Source: an uncultured Christensenella sp. (lineage in GTDB: Bacteria > Bacillota > Clostridia > Christensenellales > Borkfalkiaceae). From it: DNA of 64,000 nucleotides. Positions 51,018 to 58,746 of this stretch are shown here, piece by piece. Every line of letters starts with the position of its first letter. Position 1 is the stretch's first letter. The stretch is from NCBI GenBank assembly GCA_910586245.1, contig CAJUFY010000001.1:124001-188000 (forward strand), read 5' to 3'. The notes beneath the pieces were generated by a model. It searched no databases. It was not told the origin of the DNA and saw nothing but the letters and a program-made list of their open reading frames with translations. Position numbers and translations under genes: made by a program.

Positions 51018-51620
51018 TTACATTCCTCTGAGCGCCGCGGCGATGATCTGTTCGACCGTCGTTGCGCCCGTATTCTTCGCGCGTTCGACTGCGCGCGCGC
51101 TCTCCTGTTTGGTAAAGCCCAAGCTCATGAGCGCGGACACCGCGTCGGCGTCCTCTTCGGAAGGAAGCGGCGCCCGAACGGAATCCGCCGCGCCGCCGTC
51201 CAGCAGCGCGTCCGCGGAAATTTTGCCGTGCAGCTCCAGAATAATCCGTTCCGCCGTCTTTTTTCCCAGACCTTTTACGCCCGCGAGCCGTTTCCCGTCC
51301 GCCGAAGCGATCGCCTCGTAAATATCGGAAGGACGCATGGCGGAAAGAAGCGCCATCGCCACTTTCGCCCCCACGCCCTGTACGGAAATGAGTTTTAAAA
51401 AGAGCGTCTTTTCCTGCATATCCGAAAAACCGAACAGCGCGACGCCGTCCTCTTTCACTTGCAGATAAGTATACACTTCGCCGTCCTCGCCCTGTTTCAC
51501 GCCCGAAAGACGGGAAAACGCAGATCCCGAACAGACGACTTCGTACCCCACCCCGCGCACTTCCAAAAGCACGAAATCGGGCGCGAGATATTTCACTTTT
51601 CCCTTTAAATATCCGATCAT
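51018..51620 (-). CDS. ruvA: Holliday junction DNA helicase subunit RuvA
   Basis: 200 residues from MIGYLKGKVKYLAPDFVLLEVRG; AAAGGA ribosome site, so a longer in-frame start is rejected. N-terminal OB fold, two helix-hairpin-helix motifs (SVQGVGAKVAMALLS near 84, LAGVKGLGKKTAERIILEL near 111), and the RuvB-binding C-terminal helix domain (DAVSALMSLGFTKQESARAV). Confidence 0.96.
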   Translation of the reverse strand: MIGYLKGKVKYLAPDFVLLEVRGVGYEVVCSGSAFSRLSGVKQGEDGEVYTYLQVKEDGVALFGFSDMQEKTLFLKLISVQGVGAKVAMALLSAMRPSDIYEAIASADGKRLAGVKGLGKKTAERIILELHGKISADALLDGGAADSVRAPLPSEEDADAVSALMSLGFTKQESARAVERAKNTGATTVEQIIAAALRGM

Positions 51621-51631
51621 ATCGATTCCTT

Positions 51632-52129
51632 TTATCTTACCCCGAACAAGTTGGAAAAACGGCTCGTAAACGCATGGCACAGCGCCACGCCCAGCGCGTC
51701 CGCCGCGTCATCCGGGCGGGGTACGCTCTTTAACCGCAGATGCGAAGCGACCACCCGCTGCATCTGCCCTTTGTCCGCGCCGCCGTATCCCGTGAGCGCC
51801 TGTTTGATCTGGTTGGGCGTGTACTCGAAAATCCTTCCGCAACGCTTGTTACAGGTGAGCAGCATGACCCCGCGCGCGTGGGCGACCTGAATTCCCGTCG
51901 TCACGTTTTTGGAAAAGAACAGCTCTTCCATCGCCGCTTCTTCGGGCGAAAAACGATCGAACAGACGGTTGACGCCCTCTTCGAGAATACACAGCCGCAC
52001 GGCAAAATTTTCGCTCGGCGGCGTTTTGACCACGCCGTAATCGACCGCCGTACAGTTTCCCCGTCCGTCCTTTTCGACGACGCCGTAGCCCATCGTTCCG
52101 TAACCGGGATCAAGACCCAGAATAATCAT
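51632..52129 (-). CDS. ruvC: Holliday junction resolvase RuvC
   Basis: 165-residue endonuclease. Catalytic acids: Asp in ILGLDPGYG near 6, Glu in AMEELFFSKN near 66, and the PDDAADALGVALCHA pair near 139-142. The ATG at 52129 gives the family-typical start. No ribosome site; the -10 box is 6 bases upstream, so the mRNA is probably leaderless. First gene of the ruvC-ruvA-ruvB-queA-tgt operon. Confidence 0.95.
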   Translation of the reverse strand: MIILGLDPGYGTMGYGVVEKDGRGNCTAVDYGVVKTPPSENFAVRLCILEEGVNRLFDRFSPEEAAMEELFFSKNVTTGIQVAHARGVMLLTCNKRCGRIFEYTPNQIKQALTGYGGADKGQMQRVVASHLRLKSVPRPDDAADALGVALCHAFTSRFSNLFGVR

Positions 52130-52135
52130 ACGGTT

Positions 52136-52164
52136 ATTGTACAAAAATTCGTTCGGAATGTCAA
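52136..52164 (-). promoter_or_regulatory. Promoter giving a leaderless ruvC mRNA
   Basis: TTGACA (complement of 52159-52164), 17 bases, TACAAT (complement of 52136-52141), 6 bases to the A of the ATG. No LexA-type box was recognised around it. Confidence 0.8.
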
Positions 52165-52165
52165 G

Positions 52166-52196
52166 AAAAAGCACGGCGGAATATTTTCCGCCGTGC
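52166..52196 (-). terminator. Terminator of the leucine-rich lipoprotein gene, abutting the ruvC promoter
   Basis: GCACGGCGGAA and TTCCGCCGTGC (11-bp stem, AATA loop) followed by five Ts, one base before the TTGACA of the ruvC promoter. Confidence 0.93.
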
Positions 52197-52211
52197 CTTT
52201 GCCGCGCCGCG

Positions 52212-53525
52212 CTACGCGTACTTTTCTACCGTGCCGTTCACCAGATGCCAGAATCCGCCGAAGTTCCAGTCCGCCCCTTCTGTCACTTCCGCTTCCGCGT
52301 CGGGATTATCGCTGTAAAAATAATGCCTGCAATTCGTAAAATAGTGTCTGTTTTCCGCTTCGTACGTTACGGAGTCCGCCATTTCCTTTGCCGTGCCGCA
52401 ATAAAATATTTCCGCCTTTTCCGCCAGCGCGTAGTTAAACGCGTTCATACGGACGGTCAGCCGCCGATTCAAAATCACGACGCGCGCAATGCGGTGCTGA
52501 AATTCCGTTTCCCACATGGAAAAGGCGTCCTGCCCGACCGTCGTTACGTTTTTGCCCAGCGTGACGGAAGTAAGCTTTGCGCCGGTAAACGCGTACTCGT
52601 TCACCGCCTCCGCGTCTTCCAGAACCAGATGCGAAACGACTTCCCCGTTCAGGGAAAAAGTCGCGCCCTGATTGAGCGGATTTGCAAGCGCGTTCCCGAA
52701 CGCGATCTGCGACCACGCGTCCGCCGTTCCGTTAAAATCCACCCGCTTGACGTTGCGACTCAAATAAAACGCGCCCGCTTCGAACGTTTCGATTCCCCGT
52801 CCGACTGTAACGCTATCCAACGCCGCACAGTTCGAAAAGGCTTTCGCGCCCACCGTTTGCAGCCCCGACGGCAATTCGATGCGTTTGAATCCGCACTTTG
52901 CAAACGCCGACGCGCCGATCGTCTTTAATCCTTCCGAAAAAACGACCTCCTCCAATTCCGTACATTTATTGAACGCGTTCGCGCCGATTTCCGAAACCGT
53001 ATTCGGCAGACGCAACGCGGTGATCCCGCTTTCGCCGTAGAACGCCCTGCTCGCAATTGCGGTTACAGGCAACCCCTCGTGGCACGCAGGCACGACGATT
53101 TCCCCCAGCGCTTCCGCACAGCCCGTAACTTCGTACCCGATTGCGGTTTCGCCGTCCGCCGCGAACACTTCGGCGAACGTCAGCCCTTTCGTATACGTTT
53201 CGTAACCGCACACGGTGCAAACGGTTCCGCTGCCGTATGCGTGCGCTGCTTCGTCCTTGCGCGCGCCGCAGCCGTTGGCGCATTCCCGATGATGCGCCGT
53301 TTCGCTTATCATCCACTCCCCCCACGCGTGCCCCGTTGCAGGCAAAACGTTGTACTCCGCTTCGCCGCAACCCGAACAAGTCCGTTGCTCCCGCCCCGCT
53401 TCCGTGCAGGAAGCGGGAGTTTTCGTTTGCCACTCTCCCCACCCGTGGGAATGCCCGCACGCGGTCAAGCCCGCCGCACACAAACAACCCGCCAACAGCA
53501 TAGCCGCCGTTTTTTGACCTTTCAT
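52212..53525 (-). CDS. BspA-like leucine-rich repeat lipoprotein
   Basis: 437 residues. Lipoprotein signal peptide with lipobox LTAC (Cys23). Residues 25-110 hold two Trp/Cys/His-rich modules of the type HxxWGEW, ASCTEAG, RTCSGCG, seen in clostridial surface proteins and possibly metal-binding. From about 145 come BspA-type (LRR_5) repeats such as ITALRLPNTVSEIGANAFNKC and LEEVVFSEGLKTIGASAFAKC, at least six copies. BspA-type repeats mediate adhesion in oral and gut bacteria. Strong GGAGG site. Divergent from an XRE regulator that may control it. Confidence 0.85.
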   Translation of the reverse strand: MKGQKTAAMLLAGCLCAAGLTACGHSHGWGEWQTKTPASCTEAGREQRTCSGCGEAEYNVLPATGHAWGEWMISETAHHRECANGCGARKDEAAHAYGSGTVCTVCGYETYTKGLTFAEVFAADGETAIGYEVTGCAEALGEIVVPACHEGLPVTAIASRAFYGESGITALRLPNTVSEIGANAFNKCTELEEVVFSEGLKTIGASAFAKCGFKRIELPSGLQTVGAKAFSNCAALDSVTVGRGIETFEAGAFYLSRNVKRVDFNGTADAWSQIAFGNALANPLNQGATFSLNGEVVSHLVLEDAEAVNEYAFTGAKLTSVTLGKNVTTVGQDAFSMWETEFQHRIARVVILNRRLTVRMNAFNYALAEKAEIFYCGTAKEMADSVTYEAENRHYFTNCRHYFYSDNPDAEAEVTEGADWNFGGFWHLVNGTVEKYA

Positions 53526-53566
53526 TTGTTTCCTCCGTATGATTTGATTGACGAAAGTCTATTTTT

Positions 53567-53596
53567 AATATACCAAAGTATTTTAATGATTGTCAA
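53567..53596 (-). promoter_or_regulatory. Promoter of the leucine-rich lipoprotein
   Basis: TTGACA (complement of 53591-53596), 18 bases, TATATT (complement of 53567-53572). It shares a 121-base divergent region with the XRE gene, so the XRE protein could bind here. Confidence 0.7.
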
Positions 53597-53646
53597 GTAA
53601 ATTTATACAATAGTATCGTAAAAATTGACCTCTTACGGAGACGACC

Positions 53647-53928
53647 ATGTTAAACGAAAACATCAAACAACTTCGGCAGGCGCGCGGAATCAGCCAGGTA
53701 GAGCTGGCGAAAGAACTGAACGTAACCAAACAGTGCGTTTCGAACTGGGAAAACGACAACATACAGCCCTCCGTGGAAATGCTCGTGAAACTCGCAAAAT
53801 TTTTCGGCGTGACCACCGATTTTCTGCTCGATCTGCAAACGAAAGATTTTCTTCTGGTCGAAGGACTGAGCCGCGAACAGCTCGCCCACCTCCGCCTCCT
53901 GATCGAGGATCTGAAAAACGCGCGTTAA
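53647..53928 (+). CDS. XRE-family transcriptional regulator
   Basis: 93 residues. HTH domain 1-63: ENIKQLRQARGISQVELAKELNVTKQCVSNWENDNIQPS, followed by a short helical tail that may dimerise. CGGAGA ribosome site. Encoded divergently from the leucine-rich lipoprotein and 86 bases before argH on the same strand. Targets cannot be read, but autoregulation and control of the lipoprotein are the simplest guesses. No membrane, peptidase or kinase domain. Confidence 0.9.
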   Translation: MLNENIKQLRQARGISQVELAKELNVTKQCVSNWENDNIQPSVEMLVKLAKFFGVTTDFLLDLQTKDFLLVEGLSREQLAHLRLLIEDLKNAR

Positions 53929-54014
53929 AAACTTTGCGCGGCGCGGCGGGGATACGCTTGCTTTTTTGCGCAAAACCGTGTAATATAGAAATATTCCAGA
54001 TTGCGAGGCTGCAT

Positions 54015-55388
54015 ATGAAACTTTGGGAAGGAAGATTCACCGCGCCGATGTCGAAAGACGCGGACGCGTTCAACGAATCGCTCTCGTTCGATCAAAAACT
54101 GTACCGCGCGGACATCACCGCTTCCGTCGCGCACGCGACCATGCTGGGCAAGTGCGGCATCATTTCCCCCGCCGAATCGGAAACGATTTGCAAGGGACTG
54201 GAAAGCATTCTTGCCGACGTCGATAACGGCGCGCTGAGCGTGGAAGGCGCGGAGGACGTTCATTCCTTCGTAGAATCCGAACTGGTCAAGCGCATCGGAG
54301 AAACGGGCAAAAAGCTGCATACCGCGCGTTCGCGGAACGATCAGGTCGCAACCGATATGCGCCTGTACGCGCGCGCAAGCGCCGATCGCGCGATCCAACT
54401 GCTGAAAGCGCTGATCGAAACGCTGCTCTCCCTCGCAAAGGAACACGTCAAGCACGTGATGCCCGGCTTTACGCATTTACGAAAAGCCCAACCGATCAAT
54501 TGCGCGCAGTATTTCAACGCGTATTCGGAAATGTTCCTGCGCGATACCGAACGGTTTGCTCAGCTGCGCGAACGCATGAACGTGATGCCGTTGGGCAGCG
54601 CGGCGCTTGCGGGGACGTCCTATCCCGTAAACCGCGAAATCACGCGCGAACTGCTCGGCTTCGGCGACGTTTCGCAAAATTCCCTCGACGCGGTTTCCGA
54701 CCGCGATTTCGTTGCGGAATATCTGTTTGCGGCGTCCCTCGTCATGGCGCACCTTTCGAGGCTGTGCGAAGACACCATTTTATACACCTCCGAAGAGTTC
54801 GGATACTGGGTCATTCCCGACGAATATTCGACGGGCTCTTCCATTATGCCGCAGAAAAAAAATCCCGATCTTCCCGAACTAGTGCGCGGAAAAACGGGAC
54901 GGGTGTACGGACATCTCGTGAGCATTTTAACGACGATCAAGGGCTTGCCGCTTGCATACAATAAGGATTTGCAGGAGGATAAAGAACCCTTCTTCGATAC
55001 CGAAGCCACCCTCTTTTCCTGCGTGAACATCTACACGGCGCTCCTGCAAAAAATCAAACTCAACGTAAACGCGATGTACGAAGCGGCGGGCGGCGGATAC
55101 GCGACCGCAACCGACGTTGCCGACTATCTGGCAAAGCACGGCGTGCCCTTCCGCGACGCGCACGCCGTCACGGGCAAAATCGTGCGCTACTGCATCGAAA
55201 CGGAAAAGACGCTTCCCGCGCTCACGCTGCGGGAATTCCAAATGCATTCCGCAGTATTCGAAGCGGACGTTCTGGAAGCGGTGACGACGCGCGCCTCCGC
55301 CGAGGGCAGAAATTCGGTGGGAGGATCTTCGACGGAAGCCGCCCGCCGCGGCATACAGGCGATCAAAAAACGGCTGAAAAAATATTAA
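54015..55388 (+). CDS. argH: Argininosuccinate lyase
   Basis: Last step of arginine synthesis: splits argininosuccinate into arginine and fumarate. 457 residues from MKLWEGRFTAPMSKDADAFN; GAGG precedes this ATG, and a much longer in-frame extension runs back through the XRE gene and is rejected. Signatures: HSFVESELVKRIGETGKKLHTARSRNDQVA region near 82-112, PGFTHLRKAQPI near 150, and the GSSIMPQKKNPD catalytic loop near 275. argG is not in the window, so the gene stands alone. Confidence 0.96.
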   Translation: MKLWEGRFTAPMSKDADAFNESLSFDQKLYRADITASVAHATMLGKCGIISPAESETICKGLESILADVDNGALSVEGAEDVHSFVESELVKRIGETGKKLHTARSRNDQVATDMRLYARASADRAIQLLKALIETLLSLAKEHVKHVMPGFTHLRKAQPINCAQYFNAYSEMFLRDTERFAQLRERMNVMPLGSAALAGTSYPVNREITRELLGFGDVSQNSLDAVSDRDFVAEYLFAASLVMAHLSRLCEDTILYTSEEFGYWVIPDEYSTGSSIMPQKKNPDLPELVRGKTGRVYGHLVSILTTIKGLPLAYNKDLQEDKEPFFDTEATLFSCVNIYTALLQKIKLNVNAMYEAAGGGYATATDVADYLAKHGVPFRDAHAVTGKIVRYCIETEKTLPALTLREFQMHSAVFEADVLEAVTTRASAEGRNSVGGSSTEAARRGIQAIKKRLKKY

Positions 55389-55397
55389 CGCAATCAA

Positions 55398-55429
55398 AGA
55401 GCGCCGAGGGAACACCTCGGCACTCTTTT
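55398..55429 (+). terminator. Terminator of argH
   Basis: AGAG-GCCGAGG with CCTCGGC-CTCT (one mismatch) and a short loop, followed by TTTTCGTTTTT on the plus strand. Confidence 0.88.
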
Positions 55430-55455
55430 CGTTTTTCACAAAAAAAACGGCGCGA

Positions 55456-55941
55456 TTATTTGAATTTCCGTTTCAACACGTATACGGCAACCGTACCCGC
55501 CAAAAACAACAGACTGAAAATCAGCGTTACGATCTGGAACGCGCCCGCTCCGCCGACGTCTTCGAAATCGCCGATCATGCCGGCAATCGATAACCCGATA
55601 AAAGCGAGGTACACGATGATCAGAATAATATCGTTCTGTCTTGCGCCGATTGCACTGTAAACCGCGGCAAACACGGCGAGCAAGACGCCGAACACGGAAA
55701 TCGCGCCGATGATCCCGATCGTGCCCCAGGACTGATCGCCCGAAAACAACGCTTTCACAAAATAATAGGGCGTCATTGCTTTCAATTCGCCGAGCCCGAA
55801 CATCGGCATCAGGCAAAACAGCGCAACAAGCACCGCAAACGCCGCCATAATGATCGCGGGCAGGTAACGGAATAATTTCCGCATTTTCTCTTCGTTCTTC
55901 GTCGGCTGCGCCGCGGGAACGTTTTGATTTTGTTCGTTCAT
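55456..55941 (-). CDS. Small four-helix membrane protein
   Basis: 161 residues, not recognised. A polar Gln/Asn/Ala-rich N-terminus (MNEQNQNVPAAQPTKNEEKM) precedes four hydrophobic segments at about 25-46, 74-97, 101-120 and 128-148, ending KRKFK. N-terminus is predicted inside. GGAGAG ribosome site 7 bases before the ATG; an in-frame start further upstream overlaps the promoter. The promoter spacer contains a nine-G run, so expression may switch by slippage. No neighbours in an operon: argH is convergent and hisIE ends upstream. Confidence 0.75.
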   Translation of the reverse strand: MNEQNQNVPAAQPTKNEEKMRKLFRYLPAIIMAAFAVLVALFCLMPMFGLGELKAMTPYYFVKALFSGDQSWGTIGIIGAISVFGVLLAVFAAVYSAIGARQNDIILIIVYLAFIGLSIAGMIGDFEDVGGAGAFQIVTLIFSLLFLAGTVAVYVLKRKFK

Positions 55942-55971
55942 AAATTCTCTCCTGTTTCGAAATTTAACCCT

Positions 55972-56002
55972 ATTATACACCCCCCCCCTGTGTATTTGTC
56001 AA
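55972..56002 (-). promoter_or_regulatory. Promoter with a G9 tract in a 19-base spacer
   Basis: TTGACA (complement of 55997-56002) and TATAAT (complement of 55972-55977), both perfect consensus, but separated by 19 bases instead of the 17 used by nearly every other promoter here. Nine consecutive Gs (complement of 55980-55988) lie in the spacer. Loss of two Gs would give an optimal promoter. Confidence 0.75.
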
Positions 56003-56040
56003 CCCCTGATTTTCATTTTTTTCATAAATTTTTCCGATAA

Positions 56041-56069
56041 AAAAACCTCTTTTTTAAAGAGGTTTTTTT
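56041..56069 (-). terminator. Terminator of the histidine operon
   Basis: CCTCTTT and AAAGAGG pair (7 bp) and are followed by a seven-T run on the minus strand, 15 bases past the hisIE stop. Confidence 0.85.
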
Positions 56070-56099
56070 CAATGCCTTTTTTTCAATGCCTTTTTTTCA
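56063..56099. repeat. Tandem 14-bp repeat at the 3' end of hisIE
   Basis: Unit TTTTTTTCAATGCC occurs at 56063-56076 and 56077-56090, with a partial third copy to 56099. It spans the last hisIE codons, the stop codon and the spacer before the terminator. Confidence 0.9.
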
Positions 56100-56691
56100 G
56101 TTCGCTGCACACGTCTTCGAGCGAAACACCCTTCTCTTCCAAAAGGACGAGCAGGTGATAAATCAAATCGGCGCATTCGCCGATCAACTCTTCCCGATTG
56201 TCGTTTTTTGCGGCGATGACCGTTTCCACCGCTTCTTCGCCCGTTTTTTTCGCGATTTTATCGATCCCTTTTTCGAACAGATAGGAAGTATACGATCCCT
56301 CTTCCGGCGCTTCCCTGCGCGCTTTGATCACCCTTGCCAGCTCGCCCAAAAACGGCGCGCCCGTGCGTTCGCCGCCCCGCTCCGTCCGGAAAAAACAGGA
56401 ATAATTCCCCGTGTGACACGCAGCGCCCGTCTGTTCTACCTGCAACAGCAAACAGTCGCGGTCGCAGTCGAATACTGCGTTCACGACTTTTTGCACGTGC
56501 CCGCTCGTTTCGCCTTTCTTCCACAGCGCTTTGCGCGAACGGCTGTAATAGTGCGCGAATCCCGTTTCCTCCGTTTTGCGCAGCGCCTCCTCGTTCATGT
56601 ATGCCTGCATGAGTACTTCGCCGCTCCCGATCTCCTGCGCGATTGCGCAGATCAACCCGCGCTCGTCGAATTTTACCTGTTCCGTCAACAT
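56083..56691 (-). CDS. hisI: Bifunctional phosphoribosyl-AMP cyclohydrolase / phosphoribosyl-ATP pyrophosphatase
   Basis: HisIE fusion, 202 residues, histidine steps 2 and 3. HisI half (1-105): VLMQAYMNEEALRKTEETG, YYSRSRKALWKKGETSGH, and the zinc/metal CDRDCLLLQVEQTG-CHTG block. HisE half (about 115-200): the EGSYTSYLFEKG, GEEAVETVIAAKND and ADLIYHLLVLLEEKG signatures. The ATG directly follows the hisF stop codon. Last gene of the operon; its 3' end contains a short tandem repeat. Confidence 0.96.
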   Translation of the reverse strand: MLTEQVKFDERGLICAIAQEIGSGEVLMQAYMNEEALRKTEETGFAHYYSRSRKALWKKGETSGHVQKVVNAVFDCDRDCLLLQVEQTGAACHTGNYSCFFRTERGGERTGAPFLGELARVIKARREAPEEGSYTSYLFEKGIDKIAKKTGEEAVETVIAAKNDNREELIGECADLIYHLLVLLEEKGVSLEDVCSELKKRH

Positions 56692-57456
56692 TTATCCCTC
56701 CCTGCGCACGGGCACGCCCCGCGCCGCAAGATAATTTTTTAACGCGTCCATGCGGATCAAACCGAAATGAAAGAGCGAAGCCGCAAGCGCCGCGTCCGCT
56801 TTGCCCGCGGTGAGCACGTCGTAAAAGTCGCTCATCTTCCCCGCCCCGCCCGAAGCGATCACGGGCACGTTCACGGCTTCCGCCGCCGTGCGCGTCAATT
56901 CGAGATCGTACCCCGCCTTCGTGCCGTCGCGATCCATGCTCGTGAGCAGAATTTCGCCCGCACCGCGCGCCGCGCCCTTTACGATCCAGTCGATCGCGTC
57001 CAGCCCCGTGTTCACCCTTCCGCCGTTCAGATACACTTCGTATCTTCCGCTTTCGCTCTTTTTGGCGTCTACGGCAAGCACAACGCACTGCCGCCCGAAC
57101 TTCATGGCGGCTTCGGTAATGAGCGTAGGATTTTGAACCGCCGCCGAATTGATTGCGATTTTATCCGCCCCGCAGGAAAGCATTTTGCGGAAGTCTTCGC
57201 ACGTGCGCATTCCTCCGCCCACCGTGAGCGGCAAAAACACTTCTTCGCTCGCGCGGGAAATGACCTCCCACGTCGGCGCGCTGCCGCGGTAACTTGCGGT
57301 AATATCCAGAAAGACGATCTCGTCCGCGCCGAACGCGTTATACAGTTTCGCCGTTTCCACGGGATCGCCCGCGTCGGCAAGGCTCGTAAAATTGACGCCC
57401 TTTACCACCCGCCCGTCCTTTAAATCGAGGCAGGGAACAATCCGTTTGCTGATCAT
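56692..57456 (-). CDS. hisF: Imidazole glycerol phosphate synthase cyclase subunit
   Basis: TIM-barrel cyclase that uses ammonia delivered by HisH. 254 residues from MISKRIVPCLDLKDGRVVKG; Asp11 and the phosphate-site loops VGGGMRTCEDF and VIASGGAGKMSDFYD are visible. The ATG overlaps the hisA TGA (ATGA); the in-frame extension upstream reads through hisA and is not used. Confidence 0.97.
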   Translation of the reverse strand: MISKRIVPCLDLKDGRVVKGVNFTSLADAGDPVETAKLYNAFGADEIVFLDITASYRGSAPTWEVISRASEEVFLPLTVGGGMRTCEDFRKMLSCGADKIAINSAAVQNPTLITEAAMKFGRQCVVLAVDAKKSESGRYEVYLNGGRVNTGLDAIDWIVKGAARGAGEILLTSMDRDGTKAGYDLELTRTAAEAVNVPVIASGGAGKMSDFYDVLTAGKADAALAASLFHFGLIRMDALKNYLAARGVPVRREG

Positions 57457-58157
57457 GACGTTGCTCCGATTGCGCGTTTGAAATCGATCGCGCCCGTATA
57501 GATCGAACGCCCGAGCACCGCGCCGTACACGCCCGCGTCTTTGAGCGAGATCAAATCGTTCAGATCGCGGATGCCGCCCGAGGCGATGATATTCAGCCCC
57601 GTATCCCGCATGCGCAGCGTCTGTTCGAGATTGACGCCCGTAAGCGCGCCGTCCCGCGAAATATCGGTAAACACCGCGTCGCGCACGCCGAGCGAAAACG
57701 CTTCGCAGCCGAACGCGAAAGCATCCTTTTGCACCGTTTCCGTCCAACCGTTTACGGCGAGCTTCCCCTCTTTCGCGTCGATCCCCGCCACGATCTTTCC
57801 GCAATAATCCTGCGCGGCGCGCGCAAACACTTCGGGATTCGTAACGCACACCGTGCCGAGCACCGCGCGCGCCGCGCCCGCGGAAAAACGGTCGGCTATC
57901 GCCGAAAGCGTACGCATGCCGCCCCCTGTCTGCACGGGCACACCCAACCGCGCGATCGCTTCGAGCATGTTCAAAAACTTCGTCGTCTGCCCGAACGCGC
58001 CCGAAAGATCGACCACGTGCAGCACCTCCGCGCCCGCGTCGATCCACCGCCGCGCACAGTCGGCGGGATCGCCGTAATCGGTCGCGTTCTCCCTTTTGCC
58101 GTACAGCAGGCGCACCGCGCGCCCCTCTAAAATATCGATGGCGGGAAATAATATCAT
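57453..58157 (-). CDS. hisA: ProFAR isomerase (phosphoribosylformimino-AICAR-P isomerase)
   Basis: TIM-barrel Amadori isomerase, histidine step 4. 234 residues from MILFPAIDILEGRAVRLLYG; catalytic Asp8 in PAIDI, VQTGGGMRTL near 79, FTDISRDGALTGVN near 163 and IIASGGIRDLNDL near 189. Starts one base after the hisH stop. Confidence 0.96.
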   Translation of the reverse strand: MILFPAIDILEGRAVRLLYGKRENATDYGDPADCARRWIDAGAEVLHVVDLSGAFGQTTKFLNMLEAIARLGVPVQTGGGMRTLSAIADRFSAGAARAVLGTVCVTNPEVFARAAQDYCGKIVAGIDAKEGKLAVNGWTETVQKDAFAFGCEAFSLGVRDAVFTDISRDGALTGVNLEQTLRMRDTGLNIIASGGIRDLNDLISLKDAGVYGAVLGRSIYTGAIDFKRAIGATS

Positions 58158-58158
58158 G

Positions 58159-58746
58159 TTAAATCCTCGTAAAATTGCGCAACAGCTGCAAGCCCGCGTC
58201 CCCGCTCTTTTCGGGGTGGAATTGCACGCCGTACGCGTTGCCCGCACACACCGCCGAAGCAAAGGTGCGGTAATATTCCGTCGTTCCGATCGTAAATTCT
58301 TCCGAAGCGTCCGCATAAAATCCGTGCACGAAATAGAACTGCGCGCCGTTCGGGATCCCCTGAAACAGCGGCGAACGCACGTTGCAAACGCCGTTCCAGC
58401 CCACGTGCGGAATTTTCCCTCGGGTAAACGGAACCACCCGCCCCGGCACGATGCCGAGCCCTTCGTGCAACCCCGCCTCTTCGCTCTGCGTCAGCAAAAA
58501 CTGCATGCCGAGGCAAATGCCGAGCAGCGGCGTATCGGGCAAGCGAGCGATTGCGTAACCGTCCAGCCCCGCGTCCCGCAGCGAACGGATCCCCGCGCCG
58601 AAGCTGCCTACCCCGGGGAGGATCAGCCTTTGGCAACGGTCAAGTTCCGCCCGTTCGGCGGAGATCACCGCCTTTTCGCCCAAAAATTCGAGCGCCTTCT
58701 GCACCGAACGCAGATTGCCGAGTCCGTAATCGATAATCCCCGTCAT
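58159..58746 (-). CDS. hisH: Imidazole glycerol phosphate synthase glutaminase subunit
   Basis: Class I glutamine amidotransferase feeding ammonia to HisF. 195 residues; IIDYGLGNLRSVQKAL, LPGVGSFGAG, nucleophile Cys in LLGICLGMQFLL near 78, and the His-Glu pair in GVQFHPEKSGDAG near 176. Overlaps hisB by 4 bases. Confidence 0.97.
   Translation of the reverse strand: MTGIIDYGLGNLRSVQKALEFLGEKAVISAERAELDRCQRLILPGVGSFGAGIRSLRDAGLDGYAIARLPDTPLLGICLGMQFLLTQSEEAGLHEGLGIVPGRVVPFTRGKIPHVGWNGVCNVRSPLFQGIPNGAQFYFVHGFYADASEEFTIGTTEYYRTFASAVCAGNAYGVQFHPEKSGDAGLQLLRNFTRI

Noticed and set aside
53625..54014. Long N-terminal extension of argH
   Set aside because: It overlaps the XRE gene in another frame; the MKLWEGRF start at 54015 with GAGG upstream is the family start.
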